Shown here piece by piece: positions 31,928 through 39,540 of a stretch of 51,617 nt of DNA. The notes below the pieces were generated by a model. It made no database searches. It was not told the origin of the DNA and saw only the letters and a program-made list of their open reading frames with translations. The DNA is from Anaerozeibacter quisquiliarum (GTDB lineage Bacteria; Bacillota; Clostridia; Christensenellales; Aristaeellaceae). A program made the position numbers and the translations under genes. The DNA lies in NCBI GenBank assembly GCA_051162045.1, contig JBISDI010000028.1. One strand, given 5' to 3'. The first letter of the stretch is position 1, and each line of letters opens with the position of its first letter.

Positions 31928-32911
31928 ATGAACGGCTTCGTGATGGGCCTGGACGCGGGCAGCAGCAAGAGCCACCTCGCGCTGTTCGACCTCAGTGGCG
32001 CGCGCATCGACTTCGTACCCTGGGGCCCGCTCAACCACGAGAACATGGACGGCGGGTTTGAACAGCTGGAGCGGGAAATGCGCGCGCTGGTCGCTTTGGC
32101 GCTCAAGCGCAACAAACTGTCCATAGAAGGTCTTGTGCGCGGCGTGTTCGGCATGTCGGGCGCGGACACGGCGCGGCAGCGCGCGAGCATCCGTGCGATC
32201 TGCGGGCGGCTGGGCGTCAAGCATCCGCTGGTCGTCAACGACGCCTACCTGCCGATCAAGGCGGTAAGCCCGACCGGCTGCGGCATCGGGGCGATCAACG
32301 GCTCGGGCTGCACGGTCGCAGGCATCGGCGTAGGCTCGGTCATGCTGCAAATTGGAGGCTGCGGCGGGCTGACATGCGACATGGGGGGCGGCGGTCACCT
32401 GGGCGAGGTGGTGGCCGGCACGGTTTACGCCAGCCTTTTCAAGCGGGGTGCGCAGACCCTGCTCTGCCCCATGCTGAAGCGGCGGCTGGGCGTTACGCGC
32501 GACGAGGACTTCCTTGACGCGCTGATCGAGCAGCTCGACGCCGGGACGCTGATGCTGTCGGAGATGGGCCAGATGCTGTTCGAAGCCGCCGACCGCGGCG
32601 ACGCCGTGTCCCTTCAGCTGCTCGAGGCGACCGGCGAGGACAGCGCCAGGGCGATCGTGGGCCTGCTTGATCGGCTGCCCTTCCCCGCAGGCGAGCCGGT
32701 GGACGTGGCGCTGGCCGGTTCCGTGTACGTCAAGGGCAGCAACCCCGCGCTGGTGGACGCGCTTAAACGCAAGGCGACTTCCTTGGCCGGCGATCGTCCG
32801 CTGCGCTTCACGGTCACCGACCATCCGCCCGTCATGGGCGCGATCGTGTGGGCGCTCACCGATTATCTGCCCGCCGAGCGCGCGATCGAGCGCGTGGGGG
32901 CGCAGCTTTAA
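31928..32911 (+). CDS. BadF/BadG-type sugar kinase (N-acetylglucosamine kinase-like)
   Basis: A 327-residue ASKHA-fold kinase. The phosphate-1 motif is MGLDAGSSKSHLALFD (6-21), with FGMSGADTA, INGSGCTVAGI and the glycine-rich CDMGGGGHLGEV further on. Family members phosphorylate GlcNAc or other hexosamines and glucose with ATP. With GH4 upstream it may phosphorylate an imported disaccharide or a released monosaccharide. The ATG is nine bases after GGGGG. Its TAA overlaps the stop codon of the convergent GNAT gene. Confidence 0.85.
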   Translation: MNGFVMGLDAGSSKSHLALFDLSGARIDFVPWGPLNHENMDGGFEQLEREMRALVALALKRNKLSIEGLVRGVFGMSGADTARQRASIRAICGRLGVKHPLVVNDAYLPIKAVSPTGCGIGAINGSGCTVAGIGVGSVMLQIGGCGGLTCDMGGGGHLGEVVAGTVYASLFKRGAQTLLCPMLKRRLGVTRDEDFLDALIEQLDAGTLMLSEMGQMLFEAADRGDAVSLQLLEATGEDSARAIVGLLDRLPFPAGEPVDVALAGSVYVKGSNPALVDALKRKATSLAGDRPLRFTVTDHPPVMGAIVWALTDYLPAERAIERVGAQL

Positions 32912-33405
32912 TTGATCCCGATCGTGCGGCTGCGCCGCTCCATCAGCAGCGTGTTGTGCCACACGCCGCGCCCGTCGAAGCCGATCCGTTCGCGGTAGCC
33001 GACCATCCGGAACCCGCAACGCTCGTGCAGGATGCGGCTGGCCTCGTTTTCTTCGAAGATGTGCGCCTCGAGCATCCAGATGCCGAGGTGTTCGCTTTCC
33101 AAGATCAGCGCTTCGAGCAGCGCCCGCCCGACGCCCCGGCCGCGCGCCCCGGCGTCCACGTAGATCGCCAGCTCCTTGACGCCCGCGTAGCAGGGCCGCG
33201 CGCTGACCGCGGACAGCGCGGTCCAGCCCATGACCCGCCCGTCGATCTCGGCGACCAGCCTCGGTACGCGCTCGCGCGAGACGTCCCACGCCTCGTAGCT
33301 GGGCACGGAAACGTGCATGGTCGCGTTGCCCGCGTCGATCCCCTGCTGAAAGATATCGGCCACGCGCGGCCAGTCGGATTGGGTCATCGGTCTGATTTGG
33401 AGCAT
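32908..33405 (-). CDS. GNAT-family N-acetyltransferase (phosphinothricin acetyltransferase-like)
   Basis: A 165-residue GNAT protein. The acetyl-CoA loop is GARGRGVGRALLEALI; strand beta-4 is AGVKELAIYVDAG, followed by the typical ASRILHERCGFRMVGYRERIG of PAT/MnaT-type enzymes that acetylate phosphinothricin, methionine sulfoximine or amino acids. ATG 33405 follows AAGGAGGG; a longer in-frame start adds 34 arginine-rich residues that do not fit the family. Single gene facing the sugar-kinase gene. Confidence 0.88.
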   Translation of the reverse strand: MLQIRPMTQSDWPRVADIFQQGIDAGNATMHVSVPSYEAWDVSRERVPRLVAEIDGRVMGWTALSAVSARPCYAGVKELAIYVDAGARGRGVGRALLEALILESEHLGIWMLEAHIFEENEASRILHERCGFRMVGYRERIGFDGRGVWHNTLLMERRSRTIGIN

Positions 33406-33434
33406 GGGTACCCTCCTTGGTGCGCGGCCCTTTT

Positions 33435-33457
33435 CATTCCCCTCCTGGGGGGGAATG
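33435..33457 (-). terminator. hairpin between fba and the GNAT gene
   Basis: CATTCCCC and GGGGAATG around a 7-base loop, 63 bases beyond the aldolase stop. No T-run. Confidence 0.4.
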
Positions 33458-33519
33458 GAGCGGGGACCGCAGCGCCCTTCCCGGTGCCGCGGCCCCCTTA
33501 GTCTCATGCAATCGCTGTA

Positions 33520-34473
33520 TTACGCCTTCCCGTTGCACCCCAGCACGTTGACCAGCTTGTGCTGCACCATCTTGCGGATGTTCTCGCGCGCGGGCTTGAG
33601 GTATTGGCGCGGGTCGAAGTGATCCGGATGCTCGGCGAAGTACTGGCGGATCGTGCCGGTCATCGCCAGGCGCAGGTCGGAGTCGATGTTGATCTTGCAG
33701 ACCGCCGAGCGGGCCGCCTGACGCAGCATCTCTTCCGGGATGCCGATGGCGTCGGGCATCTTGCCGCCGTTTTCGTTTATCATCTTGACATACTCGGGCA
33801 CCACCGACGACGCGCCGTGCAGCACGATCGGGAAGCCGGGCAGGCGGCGGGTGATCTCGTCCAGGATGTCGAAGCGCAACTGCGGCTTCTGGCCGGGCTT
33901 GAACTTATACGCACCGTGGCTGGTGCCGATCGCGATGGCCAGCGAGTCGACGCCGGTCTTGGAGACGAATTCCTCGACCTCCCCGGGGCGGGTGTAGCTG
34001 GCGTCCTCGGCGGACACGTTGACCGCGTCTTCGATGCCGGCCAGGCGGCCCAGCTCGCCCTCGACCACCACGCCGTGATCGTGCGCATATTCGACGACCT
34101 GGCGCGTCAGCTTGATGTTATCGGCAAAGCTGTGATGGCTGCCGTCGATCATGACCGAAGTAAAGCCGCCGTCGATGCAGCTCTTGCACAGTTCGAAGGT
34201 ATCGCCGTGGTCGAGGTGCACGCAGATGGGCAGGTCGAATCCCGCGCTCTCCTCGGCGTCCTTGAGCGCCGCCTCGATCAGCTTCATCAGGTACACATGC
34301 TTGGCATACTTGCGCGCACCCGAGGACACCTGCAGAATAAGGGGGGCCTTCTCCTGCATCGCCGCCTCGGTGATGCCCTGGATGATCTCCATATTGTTGA
34401 CATTGAACGCGCCGATGGCGTAGCCGCCCGCGTAGGCCTTCTTAAACATCTCGGTAGAAGTAACCAGTGCCAT
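33520..34473 (-). CDS. fba: class II fructose-bisphosphate aldolase
   Basis: A 317-residue class II (zinc) aldolase cleaving fructose 1,6-bisphosphate to glyceraldehyde-3-phosphate and dihydroxyacetone phosphate. The catalytic Asp88 and zinc ligand His89 are in CVHLDHGD; further metal and phosphate residues are in IAIGTSHGAYKF and IVLHGASSV. GAFNVNN near the N-terminus is typical. Start 34473 follows GGAGGAG; a longer frame upstream overlaps the promoter and is rejected. It has its own consensus promoter and is monocistronic, as expected for a glycolytic gene. Confidence 0.93.
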   Translation of the reverse strand: MALVTSTEMFKKAYAGGYAIGAFNVNNMEIIQGITEAAMQEKAPLILQVSSGARKYAKHVYLMKLIEAALKDAEESAGFDLPICVHLDHGDTFELCKSCIDGGFTSVMIDGSHHSFADNIKLTRQVVEYAHDHGVVVEGELGRLAGIEDAVNVSAEDASYTRPGEVEEFVSKTGVDSLAIAIGTSHGAYKFKPGQKPQLRFDILDEITRRLPGFPIVLHGASSVVPEYVKMINENGGKMPDAIGIPEEMLRQAARSAVCKINIDSDLRLAMTGTIRQYFAEHPDHFDPRQYLKPARENIRKMVQHKLVNVLGCNGKA

Positions 34474-34506
34474 ATTAACATCTCCTCCATCCGTTCTCTT
34501 CCATCT

Positions 34507-34535
34507 ATTATACCCATTCCCCGGGCGCAAATCAA
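34507..34535 (-). promoter_or_regulatory. promoter of fba
   Basis: Minus strand: TTGATT (34530-34535), 17 bases, TATAAT (34507-34512), about 35 bases before the fba start. Confidence 0.75.
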
Positions 34536-34551
34536 GGGCAAAGGCGCGTAA

Positions 34552-34582
34552 AAAACAGCGCACCTTGTCGATGCGCTGTTTT
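34552..34582 (-). terminator. Rho-independent terminator of the zinc-ribbon gene
   Basis: Perfect 11-bp arms AAAACAGCGCA (34552-34562) and its complement (34572-34582) with a T-run on the minus strand, 20 bases after the zinc-ribbon stop. Confidence 0.8.
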
Positions 34583-34601
34583 GATTGCCTGTTACAGCCG
34601 A

Positions 34602-34895
34602 TTAATAGCGGCTGCCCTGACGCTGCGTGTCGAAACAGTCGCGGCAGTACACCGGACGATCGCCGCGCGGCTGGAACGGCACCTGGGTGGCGCGGCCGCA
34701 GCTGTCGCATACGACGTCGTACATGGGGCGGTCGCCACGGCCCTGACCGTTGTTGGCGCGGCGGTTCGCGCGGCAGCCGGGGCAACGACCGGGCTCGTTC
34801 TGAAAGCCCTTATCGGCATAGAACTGCTGCTCGGAAGCGGTGAACACGAACTCCGCGCCGCACTCGCGGCAAGTCAAGGTCTTGTCTTCAAACAT
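34602..34895 (-). CDS. small zinc-ribbon protein with two CxxC pairs
   Basis: A 97-residue cytoplasmic protein. The first ribbon is CRECGAEF (9-16) with CPGC near 38-41; the second is CDSCGRATQVPFQPRGDRPVYCRDCF. An arginine/asparagine-rich linker (RANRRANNGQGRGDRP) joins them. This small family is widespread in bacteria and of unknown function, perhaps nucleic-acid binding. GGAGGG precedes the ATG and it has its own promoter, 120-base leader and terminator. Confidence 0.85.
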   Translation of the reverse strand: MFEDKTLTCRECGAEFVFTASEQQFYADKGFQNEPGRCPGCRANRRANNGQGRGDRPMYDVVCDSCGRATQVPFQPRGDRPVYCRDCFDTQRQGSRY

Positions 34896-35015
34896 GGGAA
34901 AAACCCTCCTAATATGATGTGCCCTACCGCGACCTTCCCTGAGCTTCCCGTCCTGTCGTCGGTAGAATCACCACCGGAGGGATACGGACCAACCAAGGGG
35001 CCTCATTCTTGGGCT
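34896..35015 (-). promoter_or_regulatory. long leader of the zinc-ribbon gene
   Basis: About 120 untranslated bases between the predicted start and the coding region. Short complementary stretches (CCAAG/CTTGG and others) suggest structure, but no riboswitch or ribosomal-protein leader class is recognised. Confidence 0.35.
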
Positions 35016-35022
35016 AAGAACA

Positions 35023-35051
35023 ATTATAGCACAACCCGCGCGCTTCGGCAA
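35023..35051 (-). promoter_or_regulatory. promoter of the zinc-ribbon gene
   Basis: Minus strand: TTGCCG (35046-35051), 17 bases, TATAAT (35023-35028) with an extended TGC. Confidence 0.7.
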
Positions 35052-35254
35052 GGGCTTTTTGGCGCTTTTTCGGCCAAAATTTTACGGGTTACGCGAATCC
35101 GCCGCCGCGGTCCCGATCACGAAAACCCCGAGAGGTTTAAAGGGCCGCAGCCCTTCACGCATCCCGCCCCGGCTTGCAGGCGGTTCCCGCAACCGGATTG
35201 TGCCCAGGCAGCCGCTGATCTATTCTGCCGCCGCCTGGGGTTCCCTCGGGAAAT
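35052..35254. other. non-coding stretch after yaaT
   Basis: No gene. It holds a small hairpin AAGGGC/GCCCTT (35140-35155) that may end the darA-holB-yaaT transcript. Confidence 0.35.
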
Positions 35255-36403
35255 TCAGCAATCCGGTTCCCCGTCGCCAGTTCCCTCGCGGGCGGCCGCA
35301 GCCGGTCGCGAGGGATTACTCAGCTTGTCGAAGTACTGCTCGGTGCTCTGCTTGGGGGCCTTGGGCCGGGTCGAGCGCCGACGCGGCCGCTCGGGCTTGT
35401 CGGGCGCGGCGTCCTTGGCGCTGTCCTTCGCGCCGTCCTGCGCGGCCTCCTTGTGCCCCTTTGCGCCGCCTGGTTTTGGCTGCGAGTCCTTGGGCGGCCG
35501 GGGCTTGCTCCTTTGCTGCGGTCCGGCTTCACCGCTTTGCGGCTGGCCCTGCTGCGGCTGATGCTGGCGCTGTTCGCCGCCCTCGCCCGCGTGCTGGAGC
35601 TTGCTGACCTCCTCGAGCGGGTACTCGCGCACGTCGTAACTGTCGCCCTCGCCGCGCACGCGCGCGCGCACCCTTTCGCGGATCACGTTGATGTCGAGGA
35701 TCGTGCCGGGGCCGTCGGGCGTCATCCCCTCGCGCCCGACGCGAGGCAGCCGTTTGAGCGCGGCCTCGTAGTGATCCTGCTCGTACTTGAGGCAGCACAT
35801 CAGCCGCCCGCACTGGCCGGATATCTTGGTGGGGTTGAGCGACAGGTTCTGCTCCTTGGCCATCTTGATCGACACCGGCTGGAAATCGCCGAGGAACGCG
35901 CCACAGCAGATCGGCCGGCCGCAAGAACCCAGCCCGCCCAGCATCTTGGCCTCGTCGCGCACGCCGATCTGCCTGAGCTCGATGCGCATCTTGAACACGG
36001 ACGCCAGATCCTTGACCAGCTCGCGGAAGTCGACGCGCCCGTTGGCGGTGAAGTAGAAGATGATCTTGGAGCCGTCGAATGTATACTCCACGTCGACTAG
36101 CTTCATCTCGAGCTGGTGGTGCTGGATGCGCTCGTGGCAGACGCGGCGCGCCTCCTGCTCGCGGTCCCGATTGAACTCGGCGCGGCGCAGGTCCTCGGGC
36201 GTGGCCACGCGGATTACCTTCTTGAGCGGGGAAACGATCTGATCGTCGTCCACCTCGCGCGCGCCCGCGATCACCTCGCCCAATTCAACGCCGCGCGAAG
36301 TCTCGACCACCACCTGGTCGCCCGCCTTCGGCCACACCTCGCTGGGGTCAAAATAATATACCTTGCCCGCCTTCTTGAAGCGGACGCCGATCACCGTCGT
36401 CAT
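35255..36403 (-). CDS. ricT: PSP1-domain protein YaaT (RicT)
   Basis: A 382-residue PSP1 protein. In Bacillus subtilis RicT (YaaT) joins RicA and RicF in a 4Fe-4S-containing complex needed for RNase Y-dependent mRNA maturation, sporulation and competence. The cysteine groups are seen as GSCGRPICCGAF (Cys161, 166, 167) and GQCGRLMCC (Cys198, 203, 204). The core ends near residue 265. The remaining ~115 residues are a low-complexity tail rich in Gln, Lys, Pro and Glu that typical homologues lack or have much shorter. Downstream of holB with a 19-base gap, as in other Firmicutes. Confidence 0.92.
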   Translation of the reverse strand: MTTVIGVRFKKAGKVYYFDPSEVWPKAGDQVVVETSRGVELGEVIAGAREVDDDQIVSPLKKVIRVATPEDLRRAEFNRDREQEARRVCHERIQHHQLEMKLVDVEYTFDGSKIIFYFTANGRVDFRELVKDLASVFKMRIELRQIGVRDEAKMLGGLGSCGRPICCGAFLGDFQPVSIKMAKEQNLSLNPTKISGQCGRLMCCLKYEQDHYEAALKRLPRVGREGMTPDGPGTILDINVIRERVRARVRGEGDSYDVREYPLEEVSKLQHAGEGGEQRQHQPQQGQPQSGEAGPQQRSKPRPPKDSQPKPGGAKGHKEAAQDGAKDSAKDAAPDKPERPRRRSTRPKAPKQSTEQYFDKLSNPSRPAAAAREGTGDGEPDC

Positions 36404-36422
36404 GGGTGTAATCCTCCAAGCA

Positions 36423-37313
36423 TTAGGGTCTAGCCAAATCGAAGTATAGCATTTCGACGGCCGACTGCCAGCTTACGTTGCTTTGAAGCATCTTCCGCGC
36501 GCGCATAACGCCTTGCAGCAGCCGCGCCCCGATCTCTTCCCCGCCCCGCATGCGCGCGCGCGCCGCCTGTTCCATCACCTCAAGCGCCCGCCGGGCCTCG
36601 GCCTTGTCGTCCTTAATCAGCGCGAACGCGTCCGCCACGTCGGCGGGCCTGTGCAGCGCGGACAGGGAACGCGTCACCCGCTCGCGCAGCGCCCAGTAGT
36701 CCCCGTCTTTGTCCAGCGCGAGCGCCTTCCCCACCGAGCCGTCCGCGATTTCGGCCAATTGCGCGGCGCGTTCGGGCGCATGACCCAGCCGGATCAACGC
36801 ATCCGTGAGCGCGTCCTGCGAAAGCTCCGCGAACCGGATCAGTCGTACGCGCGATTTAACCGTCGGCAGCAGCCCCGCCGTGCGCTCGGCCAGCAGGAAG
36901 AACACCGCGCCCTCGGGCGGCTCCTCGAGCGTCTTGAGCAGCGCATTTTGAGCCTGTGCGGTCATGCGGTCGGCGTGCTCGACGATCACCGTGCGCCGCC
37001 CGCCCTCGTAGGATCTGATCGACAGCCGCTCGAGCGCCGCGCGCACCTCGCTGGCGCCGATCGCCTTGTCGGAGGCCAGCACGATGTGATCGGGGTGCGT
37101 GCCCGCGAGGTATCGCTTGCAGGACGGGCAACCATCGCAGGGCCTCTCCCCCGCACCCGCGCAGTTCAGCGCGCGCGCGCAGATTGCAGAAAGCGTCCGC
37201 TTGCCGGTGCCCTCGGGCCCGCAAAACAGATAGGCGTGCACGGGTTCGCCCGCCACGCCTTTGAGCCGCCCGATCAGGGCATCGCAACCGTAAAAGTCGT
37301 CAAACCGTCGCAT
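36423..37313 (-). CDS. holB: DNA polymerase III delta-prime subunit
   Basis: A 296-residue clamp-loader subunit. Walker-A-like GPEGTGKR (32-39), a zinc module with Cys51, Cys59, Cys62 and Cys65 (CDGCPSC), a sensor region LLKTLEEPPEGAVFFLLAE, and the SRV motif in VKSRVRLIRF. It starts MRRFDDFYGCD at 37313 after CGGAG; an upstream start adds 36 residues from a GC-rich hairpin region and is rejected. Conserved neighbour of darA and ricT. Confidence 0.92.
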   Translation of the reverse strand: MRRFDDFYGCDALIGRLKGVAGEPVHAYLFCGPEGTGKRTLSAICARALNCAGAGERPCDGCPSCKRYLAGTHPDHIVLASDKAIGASEVRAALERLSIRSYEGGRRTVIVEHADRMTAQAQNALLKTLEEPPEGAVFFLLAERTAGLLPTVKSRVRLIRFAELSQDALTDALIRLGHAPERAAQLAEIADGSVGKALALDKDGDYWALRERVTRSLSALHRPADVADAFALIKDDKAEARRALEVMEQAARARMRGGEEIGARLLQGVMRARKMLQSNVSWQSAVEMLYFDLARP

Positions 37314-37336
37314 GGCACTCCGTTTCTTCGGGAGAT

Positions 37337-37357
37337 TTGGAGGGCCGCACCCTCCAA
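37337..37357 (-). terminator. hairpin between darA and holB
   Basis: TTGGAGGG and CCCTCCAA around CCGCA, 24 bases before the holB start. Partial terminator or mRNA processing site within the operon. Confidence 0.45.
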
Positions 37358-37466
37358 GTTCGATCCTATGTGCGGGCTTTGCGGGTGCAAGCGGATTCCA
37401 ACCAAGGGCGGGCCGCCGCACGGCCGACTCGGAATCGATTCATGCAGCCGGACGCGCGTGACCGCG

Positions 37467-37796
37467 TCATATCTTGACAAATTGCTCGACGTTCAGCACG
37501 AAGATCGTCGCGCCGCCCACGGTGACCTCGATCGGATAGGGCACGTATACGCCGGTGGAGCCGGCGACCGGGATGGGCGAGGACGCCATCTGCTTGCGGC
37601 ACTTGCATACCTTCTCAATGACGGCCATCGCGCCTTCGTACTTCTCGTCGTCCACGCCCACCAACAGCGTGGTGTTGCCCGCGCGCAGGAAACCGCCGGT
37701 CGTGGCCAGCTTGGTGACGCCGTATCCGTCGTCCATAAGGTTTCCGATCAAGCGGGAGGCGTCCTCATCCTGTACGATGGCGATGATCAGTTTCAT
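37467..37796 (-). CDS. darA: cyclic-di-AMP receptor, PII-like (DarA/PstA/YaaQ)
   Basis: A 109-residue PII-like trimeric signalling protein that binds c-di-AMP. MKLIIAIVQDEDASRLIGNLMDDGYGVTKLATTGGFLRAGNTTLLVGV is the family fold, with the TTGGFLR loop contacting the ligand. The partner protein is unknown in all species. ATG 37796 lies eight bases after GAGGAGG; a longer in-frame extension covers the promoter and is rejected. First gene of darA-holB-ricT. Confidence 0.93.
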   Translation of the reverse strand: MKLIIAIVQDEDASRLIGNLMDDGYGVTKLATTGGFLRAGNTTLLVGVDDEKYEGAMAVIEKVCKCRKQMASSPIPVAGSTGVYVPYPIEVTVGGATIFVLNVEQFVKI

Positions 37797-37836
37797 AGTG
37801 CGTACCTCCTCGTTTACAGGTTCGCCTGACGCCTTT

Positions 37837-37865
37837 ATTATATACGGTATCTCATGAAAAAGCAA
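37837..37865 (-). promoter_or_regulatory. promoter of darA-holB-ricT
   Basis: Minus strand: TTGCTT (37860-37865), 17 bases, TATAAT (37837-37842). Confidence 0.7.
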
Positions 37866-37899
37866 GTCCATCGATATTCCGCAACCCCCGGGAGGGTTT

Positions 37900-37917
37900 G
37901 GAGGGTCAACGCCCTCC
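37900..37917 (-). terminator. hairpin after spoIVA
   Basis: GGAGGG and CCCTCC around six bases, about 30 bases beyond the spoIVA stop and before the darA promoter. Confidence 0.45.
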
Positions 37918-37948
37918 CCGTTCAGCCAAAGGTGCTTCGCGCGACCGG

Positions 37949-39430
37949 CTATAATAGGATGCAAATCATGCCGCCGCTGCCCTCGTTGATGATCTTGGTG
38001 ATGGCGTCCTTGAGCTTGATCTGCACCTCACCCGGCATGCGCGTCAGCTTCCCCGACAGCCCCTCGCGCATCAGCTCCGACAGGGGTTTGCCGAACATGT
38101 TGGTCTCCCAGATGCTCGACGGGTCGGTCTCAAACTCGCTGAGCAGGTACTTGACCAGCTCGGCCGACTGCTGCTCGGTGCCCACGATCGGGCTGACCTC
38201 GGCGCCGATGTTCACGCGAATCAGGTGCAGCGACGGGGCGCTGGCGCGCAGCCGCACGCCGAACTTGCCGCCCTGGCGCACGATCTCGGGCTGCTCGAGT
38301 TTGAGCTCCGACACCGAGGGCGCGACCAGACCGTAGCCGGTCTCGTCCACCGACTGGAGCGCCTCGGCTACCCGGTCGTAGGCATGCTTTAGCTGGGTCA
38401 TCTCGGTCATCAGCTTGAGCAGGTGCTCCTCGCCGTCCACCTGCTGGCCGCTGGCCTCGCCCAGCACCTGATAGAACAGCCCGTCGGTCAAGCGCACCAC
38501 GTAGTCGGCCGCGCCCTCGTTCAGCCGAATCTCGGAGGGCTCCGCGCCCAAGGTGTACGGTCCCTCGGCGAAGGCCGCGCGCAGGCGCTCGTGATCGCGC
38601 ACCTTGCGCATGCCCTGCGCGGCCTGAACAGCCCGCTCGTACAGCGCGGCGGGCAGCCAGTGCTCGCCCGGCAGCGCGCCCACCCAGGCGGGCAACCGCA
38701 AAAAGACCTGCGTCAGCGGGAACTCGAACAGCAGCTGCTCCATCAGCGCGGTCGCGCCCGATTGATCCATCTCGTTCACATTCATCGCCACGACCGGCGC
38801 GTCATACTTCTCGGTCAGCGATGCCGCCAGCCGCCGGGCCGCGTCGCTGTCGGGCTCGCGGCAGTTGAGCACCACCGCGTAGGGTTTGCCGAGCGCCTTG
38901 AGCTCGCGGATTACCCGCTCCTCGGCCTCGACGTAGCCCGCGCGCGGCAGCTCGGTGATCGAGCCGTCGGTGGTGACCACCACGCCCAGCGTCGCGTGGT
39001 CGCTGATGACCTTGCGCGTGCCCACCTCGGCGGCCTTTTCAAATGGAATGTCGTACTCGAACCAGGGTGTGCGCACCATGCGCGCCGCCTCGCCCTCCTG
39101 CGTGCCCAGCACGCCCTGGATCAGGTAGCCCACGCAGTCGATCAGCCGCACGCGCACACCCGCGTGGTCGCGCAGCGCGATCGAGGCCGACTCGCCGGGG
39201 ATGAATTGCGGCTGGGTGGTCATGATGGTCTTGCCCGCGCCGCTCACCGGCAGCTCGTCGACCATGCGCGAGCGTCTCTGCTCCCCCTCGACGCCCGGCA
39301 GGATCATGGTCTCCATGAAGCGCTTGATGAACGTGGATTTCCCCGTGCGCACCGGGCCCACCACGCCGATGTAAATATCGCCGCCTAAGCGCCCGGCGAT
39401 ATCCCGGTACATGTCCGCCTGTCTGTCCAT
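37949..39430 (-). CDS. spoIVA: stage IV sporulation protein A
   Basis: A 493-residue ATPase that polymerises on the forespore surface as the basement layer of the spore coat; the length matches the family (about 492). Walker A is GPVRTGKS (25-32), and the C-terminal tip GGMICILL, needed in Bacillus for anchoring to SpoVM-marked membrane, is conserved. ATG 39430 follows GAGGAGG; an in-frame extension upstream is not supported. It shows that the organism belongs to an endospore-forming lineage. No sigma-E promoter could be assigned with confidence. Confidence 0.95.
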   Translation of the reverse strand: MDRQADMYRDIAGRLGGDIYIGVVGPVRTGKSTFIKRFMETMILPGVEGEQRRSRMVDELPVSGAGKTIMTTQPQFIPGESASIALRDHAGVRVRLIDCVGYLIQGVLGTQEGEAARMVRTPWFEYDIPFEKAAEVGTRKVISDHATLGVVVTTDGSITELPRAGYVEAEERVIRELKALGKPYAVVLNCREPDSDAARRLAASLTEKYDAPVVAMNVNEMDQSGATALMEQLLFEFPLTQVFLRLPAWVGALPGEHWLPAALYERAVQAAQGMRKVRDHERLRAAFAEGPYTLGAEPSEIRLNEGAADYVVRLTDGLFYQVLGEASGQQVDGEEHLLKLMTEMTQLKHAYDRVAEALQSVDETGYGLVAPSVSELKLEQPEIVRQGGKFGVRLRASAPSLHLIRVNIGAEVSPIVGTEQQSAELVKYLLSEFETDPSSIWETNMFGKPLSELMREGLSGKLTRMPGEVQIKLKDAITKIINEGSGGMICILL

Positions 39431-39511
39431 ACAAATCCTCCTCGCCCGGTAGCCGAAGGCTTCTCGCCTTTCAAGCCTATGAGCGTGGGGGCTTGGGCAG
39501 ACCACAGCGAA

Positions 39512-39540
39512 GTGAAATTTGCCCTACGGGCACATTTCAC
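39512..39540 (-). terminator. hairpin at the end of the second aldolase gene
   Basis: 13-base arms GTGAAATTTGCCC (39512-39524) and 39528-39540 with one mismatch and loop TAC. It overlaps the aldolase stop codon and sits 80 bases before spoIVA. Confidence 0.5.

Noticed and set aside
34616..34632. Third copy of a TGACGCTGCGT-like string resembling the MerR operator
   Set aside because: It lies within the zinc-ribbon coding region, lacks the second half of the dyad and has no promoter boxes.
39431..39511. Sigma-E promoter for spoIVA
   Set aside because: CATAGGCT near 39480 only loosely fits the -10 consensus and no matching -35 box was found, so it was not annotated.
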